This document shows positions 57,424 through 64,000 of a stretch of DNA of 64,000 nt, one piece after another. The position numbers were made by a program, and so were the translations under genes. The first letter of the stretch is position 1. The number at the start of each line of letters is the position of its first letter. The notes beneath the pieces were generated by a model. That model was not told where the DNA came from. It did not search any database and saw only the letters and a program-made list of their open reading frames with translations. Source of the stretch: Pseudomonas sp. PDM04 (lineage in GTDB: Bacteria; Pseudomonadota; Gammaproteobacteria; Pseudomonadales; Pseudomonadaceae); contig NZ_JACVAI010000001.1 of the NCBI RefSeq assembly GCF_014851765.1, positions 682,001-746,000 of the forward strand, written 5' to 3'.

Positions 57424-58419
57424 GTGAAAAAACTCTTTGGCGCCTCACTTCTGGCCGCAGGCCTGGCCCTGACCAGCGTGGCTCAGGCCGCACCGACCCT
57501 TCTCAACGTGTCCTACGACGTGATGCGCGATTTCTACAAGGACTACAACACTGCGTTCCAGAAGCACTGGCAAGCCGAGCACAAGGAAAACATCACCATC
57601 CAGATGTCGTTCGGCGGTTCCAGCAAGCAGGCGCGTTCGGTCATCGACGGCCTGCCGGCCGACGTCATCACCATGAACATGGCCACCGACATCAACGCCC
57701 TGGCGGACAATGGCAAACTGGTCCCGGACAACTGGGTCACCCGCCTGCCGAACAACAGCGCTCCTTTCACCTCGGCCACGGTGTTCATCGTGCGCAAAGG
57801 CAACCCGAAAGCCCTGAAAGACTGGCCTGACCTGCTCAAGGACGGCGTGCAAGTGGTCGTGCCGAACCCGAAAACCTCGGGCAACGGCCGCTACACCTAC
57901 CTGTCCGCCTGGGGCTATGTACTGAAGAACGGCGGCGACGAGAACAAGGCCAAGGCATTCGTCGGCAAACTGTTCAAACAGGCGCCGGTGCTCGACACCG
58001 GTGGCCGCGCCGCCACCACCACGTTCATGACCAACCAGATCGGCGACGTGCTGGTAACCTTCGAAAACGAAGCGGAAATGATTGCCCGCGAGTTCGGTCG
58101 CGACCAGTTCGAAGTCATCTACCCGAGCGTGTCCGCCGAAGCCGAGCCACCAGTGTCGGTGGTCGACAAAGTCGTCGAGAAAAAAGGCTCCCGCGCCGCT
58201 GCCGAGGAATACTTGAAGTTCCTGTGGTCGCCGGAAGGCCAGGAAATTGCCGCCGCCAACTACCTGCGTCCGCGCGACCCGGCGGTACTGGCCAAGTACA
58301 CCGATCGTTTCCCGAAAGTGGACTTCCTGTCGGTGGAGAAAACCTTCGGCGACTGGCGCACCGTGCAGAAAACCCACTTCAATGACGGCGGGATTTTCGA
58401 TCAGATCTACGCCCAGTAA
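57424..58419 (+). CDS. sbp: Sulfate-binding periplasmic protein Sbp (orphan copy)
   Basis: A 331-residue substrate-binding protein of the sulfate/thiosulfate ABC family. The signal peptide is MKKLFGASLLAAGLALTSVAQAA. Sulfate-site motifs include LLNVSYDVMRDFYKDYN and SFGGSSKQARSVIDGLPADV, with NGRYTYLSAWGY and PPVSVVDKVV later. The start is GTG with aagga upstream. The expected cysT, cysW and cysA do not follow; a terminator and an MFS gene do. It probably works with a transporter encoded elsewhere. Confidence 0.95.
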   Translation: MKKLFGASLLAAGLALTSVAQAAPTLLNVSYDVMRDFYKDYNTAFQKHWQAEHKENITIQMSFGGSSKQARSVIDGLPADVITMNMATDINALADNGKLVPDNWVTRLPNNSAPFTSATVFIVRKGNPKALKDWPDLLKDGVQVVVPNPKTSGNGRYTYLSAWGYVLKNGGDENKAKAFVGKLFKQAPVLDTGGRAATTTFMTNQIGDVLVTFENEAEMIAREFGRDQFEVIYPSVSAEAEPPVSVVDKVVEKKGSRAAAEEYLKFLWSPEGQEIAAANYLRPRDPAVLAKYTDRFPKVDFLSVEKTFGDWRTVQKTHFNDGGIFDQIYAQ

Positions 58420-58436
58420 GCATTGATCGACCATGA

Positions 58437-58470
58437 ACAAGGCGGCCTGAAGAGGTCGCCTTTTTTTGTC
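58437..58470 (+). terminator. sbp terminator
   Basis: The stem GGCGgCCT / AGGtCGCC, with a GAAG loop, is followed by T7. Confidence 0.9.
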
Positions 58471-58577
58471 CTGAAACATCATGCGACCTGATGAGTCCTA
58501 TCACTGCAAACCCTCTTCCGCCGATGCCCGCAGCCGTTTAGCCTGCGCGCTTTCGAATCTGCTCAATGAGACACGTG

Positions 58578-59783
58578 ATGAACCCAGCCAACCCGTTGCC
58601 CCACGGCGCCGCGACAATGACCAGAGGCATGGTGCTGCTGTTTGCCTTCTGCTGCGGCGCCATCGTCGCCAACATCTACTATGCGCAACCGATCATCGAC
58701 CTGATCGCGCCGGACGTCGGCCTGAGCAGCACCCTGGCCAGCCTGATCGTGTCGTTGACCCAGATCGGCTATGCGCTGGGCCTGTTCTTCCTGGTGCCGC
58801 TGGGCGATCTGCTGGAGAACCGTCGGTTGATGATCATCACCACGGTGGTGGCCATCGCCAGCCTGTTGGGCGCTGCGTTCACCGATCAACCCAACGTGTT
58901 CCTGTTGATCTCGTTGCTGGTGGGGTTCAGCTCGGTGTCGGTGCAGATCCTGATTCCGCTGGCAGCGCATCTGGCGCCGGAAGAGACACGCGGCCGGGTC
59001 GTCGGCGGCATCATGGGCGGTCTGCTGTTGGGGATTCTGCTGGCGCGACCGGTGTCCAGTGTCGTGGCCGACCATTTTGGCTGGCGCGCGATGTTTGTGA
59101 TCGCGGCGCTGTTGATGGCGGCGATCAGCATCGTGCTCGCCCTGACGATACCCAAGCGCCAGCCCGATCACAGTGCCTCTTATGGCCAGTTGCTGGGTTC
59201 GCTGTGGACACTGCTGCGACAACAGCCGGTCCTGCGCCAGCGGGCGTTTTATCAGGGCTGCATGTTCGCGACGTTCAGCCTGTTCTGGACCGCCGTACCG
59301 CTGGAACTGGCACGCAGTCATGGTCTGTCGCAAACCCAGATCGCGATCTTCGCCCTGGTGGGCGCCATCGGTGCCATCGCCGCGCCCATTGCCGGTCGTC
59401 TGGCCGACGCCGGGCACACCCGCATCGCTTCGTTGCTCGCCTTGCTGTTCGCCAGCCTGAGCTTCCTGCCCGCCTTCATCCATCCGGTCTACAGCGTCAT
59501 CGGTCTGGCGGTCACCGGTGTGGTTCTGGATTTCTGCGTGCAGATGAACATGGTCTTGGGCCAGCGCGCGGTCTACGCCCTGGACGCCAAAAGCCGCAGT
59601 CGCCTGAACGCTTTGTACATGACCAGCATTTTCATCGGTGGCGCGTTCGGCTCCTCGGTGGCCAGTGCGGTGTACGAGCACGGTGGCTGGTTGTGGATCG
59701 TGATCGTGGGCAGCACCTTTCCACTGTTGGCATTGTTGCGTTTTTTGAGTGTTTCACGGAAGGCCTCGTTAGCGGCGGCATAG
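58578..59783 (+). CDS. MFS transporter
   Basis: A 401-residue major facilitator protein with 12 hydrophobic helices. Motif A-like GYALGLFFLVPLGDLLENRRLM lies between helices 2 and 3. The N-terminal AIVANIYYAQPIIDLIA is typical of a large group of putative efflux proteins in pseudomonads. I start at MNPANPLPHG (58578); an ATG four codons earlier is possible. No regulator or enzyme gene is adjacent, so no substrate can be proposed. Confidence 0.92.
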   Translation: MNPANPLPHGAATMTRGMVLLFAFCCGAIVANIYYAQPIIDLIAPDVGLSSTLASLIVSLTQIGYALGLFFLVPLGDLLENRRLMIITTVVAIASLLGAAFTDQPNVFLLISLLVGFSSVSVQILIPLAAHLAPEETRGRVVGGIMGGLLLGILLARPVSSVVADHFGWRAMFVIAALLMAAISIVLALTIPKRQPDHSASYGQLLGSLWTLLRQQPVLRQRAFYQGCMFATFSLFWTAVPLELARSHGLSQTQIAIFALVGAIGAIAAPIAGRLADAGHTRIASLLALLFASLSFLPAFIHPVYSVIGLAVTGVVLDFCVQMNMVLGQRAVYALDAKSRSRLNALYMTSIFIGGAFGSSVASAVYEHGGWLWIVIVGSTFPLLALLRFLSVSRKASLAAA

Positions 59784-59837
59784 CGCAGCAAAAGCTCACG
59801 AGCAGGTCTGCTGATATCTCCGTTGACTCTGTCGGCC

Positions 59838-59862
59838 TCTTCGCGGGCAAGCCCGCCAGCGC
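59838..59862. repeat. REP-like element
   Basis: cctcttcgcgggcaagcccg followed by ccagc is a diverged REP in the convergent gap after the MFS gene. Confidence 0.6.
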
Positions 59863-59912
59863 CATCAGCGGCAAACCGGCGTCGCTCCCACCTTCCGGTA
59901 TTCAACAGGCAC

Positions 59913-59942
59913 AAAAAAGGCGACCCGGAGGTCGCCTTTTCC
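59913..59942. terminator. Terminator after the proline-rich lipoprotein gene
   Basis: The stem GGCGACC / GGTCGCC, with a CGGA loop, has A6 and T4 flanks and is strongest on the minus strand. It begins right at the lipoprotein stop. Confidence 0.88.
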
Positions 59943-60346
59943 TATTGCCCGAATTGCCGTCCCAGGCCACCCGGGACGCCGTGGATATCGGTATCTTCCC
60001 ACGGCCCGTTGGGGCTGATCGAGCGGCTCCAGCCGTTGTTCCAGCGGTAATAGGTGCGCTGGCGATAGAAAGTGTTGGGCTGATCGTCGAGCACATACAC
60101 GCCCATTTTCTGATCCCAATGACTGTTGCCCCCCGGCGGTGGCGCGAAGCTGGCGGACGTGCGGGGCAGCGGCTTGGCAGGTTTGGCCGGGACACCAGGC
60201 TTGCCGGGCGCCGGGCTGGTCGAAGGCGTCGGGCTGGGTTGCGCGGGCGGGATCGGTGGCAGCGGCGTGGGCTCGGGCCGCTGGACCGCACACGCGCTTA
60301 ACCCCAACACCAGACTGAGGAGGGTGATACGTGCGAGAACGGTCAT
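59942..60346 (-). CDS. Proline-rich small lipoprotein
   Basis: A 134-residue protein with a signal peptide ending in lipobox LSAC near residue 19 (MTVLARITLLSLVLGLSAC). A Pro/Ser/Ala-rich linker covers residues about 22-75. A compact C-terminal part is rich in aromatic residues (MGVYVLDDQPNTFYRQRTYY, RWNNGWSRS). I do not recognise the family. It lies 13 bases downstream of ccmI on the same strand but is not a known cytochrome maturation factor. Confidence 0.85.
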   Translation of the reverse strand: MTVLARITLLSLVLGLSACAVQRPEPTPLPPIPPAQPSPTPSTSPAPGKPGVPAKPAKPLPRTSASFAPPPGGNSHWDQKMGVYVLDDQPNTFYRQRTYYRWNNGWSRSISPNGPWEDTDIHGVPGGLGRQFGQ

Positions 60347-60359
60347 GGCGGCTTTCCTG

Positions 60360-61562
60360 TTATTGGTCCGGGCTGTCGATGGTCAGTTTCTGCGCCGCGG
60401 TGGTGCTGCTGGCCATAGGCTGGCTGCGACCGACCCACTCACCGGCAGTCGGTTGACCGGCGCGGGAGATGCGTGCAACCAGTTGGACTTCAGGAAAGTT
60501 GGACAGTTTCAACTGCGGCATCATCGCATCGGCATCGCCCAGTTCCACGGTCGCCGGCAAGTCGGCCACGGTCAGGCGCTTGGCCGCCAGCGGTGCCGGC
60601 GGGCCGGATACGGCGCGGGCGAAAATGAACACACTGTCGCCCGGCTGAACCTTGGCCTTGAGCTCCGGCGCCAGATCGACGCTGACCTTGAGCAGCGCCG
60701 TCTTGGCGGCAACCGGCGCCTTGGCCACTTTGCCGCCGCTGGCCTCGAGTTTTTCCGTCGCCCGGTCGATACCACCCTGCAGCGCAGCGCGGGAATTGTC
60801 TTCCGGTGGCAGTTGCGTCAACAGGCGCGTCCAGTAGTCGATGGCGTCCTGATAACGCGCACTTTCGAACGCGGCGATGCCCAGCAAGCCGAGGCTGGTG
60901 ACCTCCTTCGGATCGGCCTTCAACGCTTCATCGGTCAGGGCCTGGACCTTGTCCGACCACTGCTTGCCATCGGCAAAATACTGGGCCTGGGCCCATTGCC
61001 CCAACAGCTCGGGCTGACGTCCGGCCAAGTTGACCGTGCGCTCGAAGATCTTCGCCGCGTCGGCGGGACGATCCTGCGCCATGTAGGTCCGGCCGAGGAA
61101 GTACAGGCCTTCGGCCGAATCCGGCTGCGCGGCGACGGCGCGTTCCAGGCGCCGGGTCATTTCTTCCATCGACTGCGGCGCCTGGGCGAACTCGCGGGTC
61201 AGTTCGACCTTGTCGCTGGCACCGAAATGCAGATACAGCCCCAGGCCCAGCAGCGGGACCAACACAGCGGCCAACAGGGGCAACGTTTTGCCCAGGCGTG
61301 ACAACGGCGGCGTATCGGCACCTTCGGTGTCGGCCAGCAGTTCACGGGCCGCTTCGGCACGGCCGCTGTCCATTTGCGCGTTGTCGAGAACACCCTCTTG
61401 CTGCTGGGTCTGCAACTCGGCCACGCGCTCCTGATACAGCGCGACGTTCAGGGCAGTACGATCCTCTTCAAGCTGGGCCCGACGGCCGCGCAGAACGGGG
61501 ATCAGCAGAAAACTCAGGGCAACCAGTAGCAGCAGACCTGCAGCGAGCCAGAAATCAATCAT
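60360..61562 (-). CDS. ccmI: Cytochrome c biogenesis protein CcmI
   Basis: Apocytochrome c chaperone of the system I maturation pathway, 400 residues. There are two membrane helices (residues 3-22 and about 90-110), with a cytoplasmic segment between ([19 protein letters not shown]), as in CcmI. A periplasmic TPR domain follows around [27 protein letters not shown], then a C-terminal beta-rich domain. Its start overlaps the ccmH stop by 4 bases. Confidence 0.94.
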   Translation of the reverse strand: MIDFWLAAGLLLLVALSFLLIPVLRGRRAQLEEDRTALNVALYQERVAELQTQQQEGVLDNAQMDSGRAEAARELLADTEGADTPPLSRLGKTLPLLAAVLVPLLGLGLYLHFGASDKVELTREFAQAPQSMEEMTRRLERAVAAQPDSAEGLYFLGRTYMAQDRPADAAKIFERTVNLAGRQPELLGQWAQAQYFADGKQWSDKVQALTDEALKADPKEVTSLGLLGIAAFESARYQDAIDYWTRLLTQLPPEDNSRAALQGGIDRATEKLEASGGKVAKAPVAAKTALLKVSVDLAPELKAKVQPGDSVFIFARAVSGPPAPLAAKRLTVADLPATVELGDADAMMPQLKLSNFPEVQLVARISRAGQPTAGEWVGRSQPMASSTTAAQKLTIDSPDQ

Positions 61563-62032
61563 TCTTGGTTTTTATCCAACAGTTGGTCGAGGCGCTCACG
61601 CTCTTCAGAGGAAAGCTCGGTCCGGTTCTCGGCACGTTGTTGCACGCGCCGGCGGCGGACGATCACGGCGATGACCACCACGCCGCCCAGCAACAGGCCG
61701 GCCGGGCCAAACCAGAGCAACGCGGTCTTGGCCGTCAGGGCCGGTTTGTAACGGACGAAATCACCGTAGCGATCGACCATGAAGTCGATGATCTGCTGGT
61801 TGTCCTTGCCCTCGCCCAACATGCGGAAAATCTCCTTGCGCAGGTCGGCGGCGATCGGTGCGTTGGAATCGGCGATGTCCTGATTCTGGCACTTGGGGCA
61901 ACGCAGCTCTTTGGTCAGCTCGCGAAAGCGTTCGCGATCGGCTTCCCTGGCGAACTCGTAGGTATCGATGGCGGCGTGGGCCACCCCCGCGATGCTCAAT
62001 CCGAGGATGGTCGCGGCAATCCAGCGCTTCAT
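61559..62032 (-). CDS. ccmH: Cytochrome c maturation protein CcmH
   Basis: Thiol-reducing component that prepares the CXXCH of apocytochromes. The 157-residue protein has a signal peptide ([20 protein letters not shown]) and the redox motif [19 protein letters not shown] near residue 42. It has a C-terminal membrane anchor and a charged tail ending [10 protein letters not shown]. Both ends overlap neighbours by 4 bases in the ccmF-ccmG-ccmH-ccmI order. Confidence 0.97.
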   Translation of the reverse strand: MKRWIAATILGLSIAGVAHAAIDTYEFAREADRERFRELTKELRCPKCQNQDIADSNAPIAADLRKEIFRMLGEGKDNQQIIDFMVDRYGDFVRYKPALTAKTALLWFGPAGLLLGGVVVIAVIVRRRRVQQRAENRTELSSEERERLDQLLDKNQE

Positions 62033-62565
62033 GGCTTGGCCTCGTCCACCAGGGCCTGGTACTTGGCCGCCAGTTTCTCGCGCCAGACCTGCTCGTCGAT
62101 CACCCCGACGAACTTGTCGCGGATGATGCCCCTGGCGTCGATGAAGAAGGTTTCCGGAGCACCGTACACGCCCAGGTTCAAGCCGAGCGTGCCCTCGTCA
62201 TCGCGGATGTCCAGTTGATACGGGTTGTGGAACTCCGCCAGCCACTTCAAGGCGTCGGCGTTGACGTCCTTGTAGTTGATGCCGTAGATCACCACCCCCT
62301 TCTCGGCCAGTTTGTTCAGCACCGGGTGCTCGACCCGGCAGGAAATGCACCAGGTGCCCCACACGTTGACCAATGCCGGTTTACCGACGATGTCGGCCCG
62401 GGTCAGGGTCCTGTCGCCCTGCACCGCTGGCAGGGAAAACTCGGGGAACGGCTTGCCGATCATCGCCGAAGGCAACTCGGCCGGGTCCAGGTACAGCCCG
62501 CGATACAGGAAAATAGCAACCACCAGAAAAATCGCCAGTGGCAACAGCATCAACCAACGTTTCAT
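62029..62565 (-). CDS. ccmG: Thiol:disulfide interchange protein CcmG/DsbE
   Basis: Membrane-anchored thioredoxin that keeps apocytochrome or CcmH cysteines reduced. The 178-residue protein has an N-terminal anchor (LMLLPLAIFLVVAIFLYRG) and the active site VNVWGTWCISCRVEHP near residue 78. The characteristic CcmG insert is YGINYKDVNADALKWL, followed by GAPETFFIDARGIIRDK. It overlaps ccmF and ccmH by 4 bases each. Confidence 0.97.
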   Translation of the reverse strand: MKRWLMLLPLAIFLVVAIFLYRGLYLDPAELPSAMIGKPFPEFSLPAVQGDRTLTRADIVGKPALVNVWGTWCISCRVEHPVLNKLAEKGVVIYGINYKDVNADALKWLAEFHNPYQLDIRDDEGTLGLNLGVYGAPETFFIDARGIIRDKFVGVIDEQVWREKLAAKYQALVDEAKP

Positions 62566-64000
62566 GCAGTGGCTCCACTCATGCCCAGTGCTTCCCGCAC
62601 GCGGCTTTTTACCTTGACCCTGTAGCGCCGGTCCAACGCGGCCAGCACTCCGCCCAGGCCTGTGAGCAAACCGCCGAACCAGATCCAGCGCACGAACGGC
62701 TTGACGTGTACACGCACCGCCCAGGCACCGTCGCCCAGGGGTTCACCGAGGGCAACATACAGGTCACGGGTGAATCCGGCGTCGATCCCGGCTTCGGTCA
62801 TCACCGAGTTCTGCACGGTATACAGGCGTTTTTCCGGGTGCAGCACGCTGACTTCCTTGCCGTCACGGATCACCCGCACGGTGCCCTTGTCGGAGGTGAA
62901 ATTCGGGCCCTCGAAGTGCTTGGCACCTTCGAAGAGGAACTGATAACCGCCCAGCTCCATCGATTCGCCCGGTGCCAGGCGCAGGTCGCGCTCGGCACTG
63001 TTCTGGCTCGACAGGACGACACCCAGCGCGCACACGGCGATCCCCAGGTGCGCCACCTGCATGCCCCAATAGCTGCGGGTCAGGGTCGGCAAGCCCTTGA
63101 TCAGGCCCTTGTGGCGAGTCTTGTCGAAGATGTCGCGCACACCGGCCAGCAACACCCACGCGGCGAGCATGAACGTCGCGATCACCGCCCAGTTGAAATC
63201 GCCGTAAGCGACGCCCGCCACCACGGCCAGTGCGGCGCTGCCGAGCAACACCGGGGTCAGCATGCCGACCAGCCATTTGACCGGGGTGTCCTTCCAGCGC
63301 ACCAGCACGCCGACCGCCATCACCACCATCAACACGGCCATCAGCGGAATGAACAGCGCGTTGAAGTAAGGCGGGCCAACGGACAGCTTGGCACCGGTCA
63401 TCGCATCGAGGATCAACGGGTACAGGGTGCCCAGCAGAATCATCGACGCGGCGACCACCAGCACCAGGTTGTTGCCCAGCAACAGGGTTTCCCGGGACCA
63501 GAGGTTGAAGCCGACCTGGCTCTTGACCACCGGCGCGCGCAGGGCGAACAACGTCAGCGAGCCACCGACCACGCACAGCAGGAACATCAGGATAAACACG
63601 CCGCGCTCAGGGTCGGAGGCAAATGCATGGACCGAGGTCAGCACGCCGGAGCGCACGAGGAACGTACCCAGCAGGCTCAGCGAAAATGCAGCGATGGCCA
63701 GCAACACGGTCCAGCTCTTGAACACGCCGCGCTTTTCGGTGACCGCCAACGAGTGAATCAGCGCGGTGCCCACCAGCCATGGCATGAACGAGGCATTTTC
63801 CACCGGGTCCCAGAACCACCAGCCGCCCCAGCCGAGTTCGTAGTAGGCCCACCAGGACCCCAGGGTGATGCCGATACCGAGAAAGGCCCAGGCGACGATG
63901 GTCCACGGACGCGACCAGCGCGCCCAGGCGGCATCGAGGCGACCGCCGAGCAAGGCGGCGATGGCAAAGGCGAACGCCACGGAGAATCCGACATAGCCCA
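62562..64000 (-). CDS. ccmF: Heme lyase CcmF, C-terminal part (runs off window)
   Basis: Polytopic haem lyase of cytochrome c maturation. The last roughly 479 codons are present; the N-terminus lies beyond the right edge, so the methionine-like codon at 63980 is internal. The tryptophan-rich signature GWGGWWFWDPVENASFMPWL is visible, followed by HSLAVTEKRGVFKSWTVLLA and many hydrophobic helices. The C-terminus ends LGMSGATA and overlaps ccmG by 4 bases. Confidence 0.96.
   Translation of the reverse strand, partial: GYVGFSVAFAFAIAALLGGRLDAAWARWSRPWTIVAWAFLGIGITLGSWWAYYELGWGGWWFWDPVENASFMPWLVGTALIHSLAVTEKRGVFKSWTVLLAIAAFSLSLLGTFLVRSGVLTSVHAFASDPERGVFILMFLLCVVGGSLTLFALRAPVVKSQVGFNLWSRETLLLGNNLVLVVAASMILLGTLYPLILDAMTGAKLSVGPPYFNALFIPLMAVLMVVMAVGVLVRWKDTPVKWLVGMLTPVLLGSAALAVVAGVAYGDFNWAVIATFMLAAWVLLAGVRDIFDKTRHKGLIKGLPTLTRSYWGMQVAHLGIAVCALGVVLSSQNSAERDLRLAPGESMELGGYQFLFEGAKHFEGPNFTSDKGTVRVIRDGKEVSVLHPEKRLYTVQNSVMTEAGIDAGFTRDLYVALGEPLGDGAWAVRVHVKPFVRWIWFGGLLTGLGGVLAALDRRYRVKVKSRVREALGMSGATA

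Overview
The window is a gene-dense, GC-rich chromosomal segment of a Pseudomonas, most likely from the P. fluorescens group. Three things point there. The gene orders are characteristic: sdhCDAB-sucAB-lpdG-sucCD divergent from gltA; cobO-cobB-bluB-cobD-cobC; purM-purN-DUF3108; and gcl-hyi-glxR-ttuD-pykF. The protein sequences look typically pseudomonad. Many intergenic gaps hold the pseudomonad REP/REPIN motif, with a core close to GCGAGCAGGCTCGCTCCCAC. I see no tRNA, rRNA, CRISPR array, insertion sequence or prophage, so this looks like core genome with modest lineage-specific inserts.

Layout. 1-4.4 kb: a minus-strand aerobic cobalamin operon (cobO, cobB, bluB, cobD, cobC; cobC runs off the left edge) behind a cobalamin riboswitch. 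4.5-9.6 kb: an unrecognised protein, a lipoprotein sugar dehydrogenase, an O-methyltransferase, two NlpC/P60 lipoproteins and the replication regulator hda. 9.8-14.8 kb: a PerM-type permease and a DUF2066 protein, divergent from purM-purN-DUF3108. 14.9-25 kb: a delta-60 repeat protein, an exported amidohydrolase, OsmC and pirin proteins, htpG with a heat-shock-type promoter, two thioesterases, a small lipoprotein, MAPEG and DUF599 membrane proteins, and brnQ. 25.3-38.4 kb: the TCA-cycle supercluster. 38.8-48.1 kb: acetate symporter genes, an orphan betaine-type binding protein, a GH17 membrane protein, an alpha/beta hydrolase coupled to an MlaA homologue, a DUF808 protein and a TetR regulator. 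48.2-55.5 kb: the glyoxylate carboligase pathway down to pyruvate kinase. 55.6-64 kb: a urea-transporter-type protein, a voltage-gated-type K+ channel, an orphan sulfate-binding protein, an MFS transporter, a proline-rich lipoprotein, and ccmI-ccmH-ccmG-ccmF (ccmF runs off the right edge).

How the parts fit. The sdh, suc and lpdG genes and gltA encode citrate synthase and the steps from 2-oxoglutarate to fumarate. gcl, hyi, glxR, ttuD and pykF form a complete route from glyoxylate through tartronate semialdehyde and glycerate to 2-phosphoglycerate, with pyruvate kinase finishing to pyruvate. The ccm genes supply cytochrome c maturation.

No wholly new multi-gene system is evident. The best leads are: two identical 10-bp palindromes flanking the glcG-like/gcl divergent promoter; a translationally coupled hydrolase plus an MlaA homologue that lacks a lipobox; a REPIN that encodes the C-terminus of CobB; an A8 homopolymer that disconnects the best sdhC start signals from the reading frame; and alternative hairpins in the lpdG-sucC gap.
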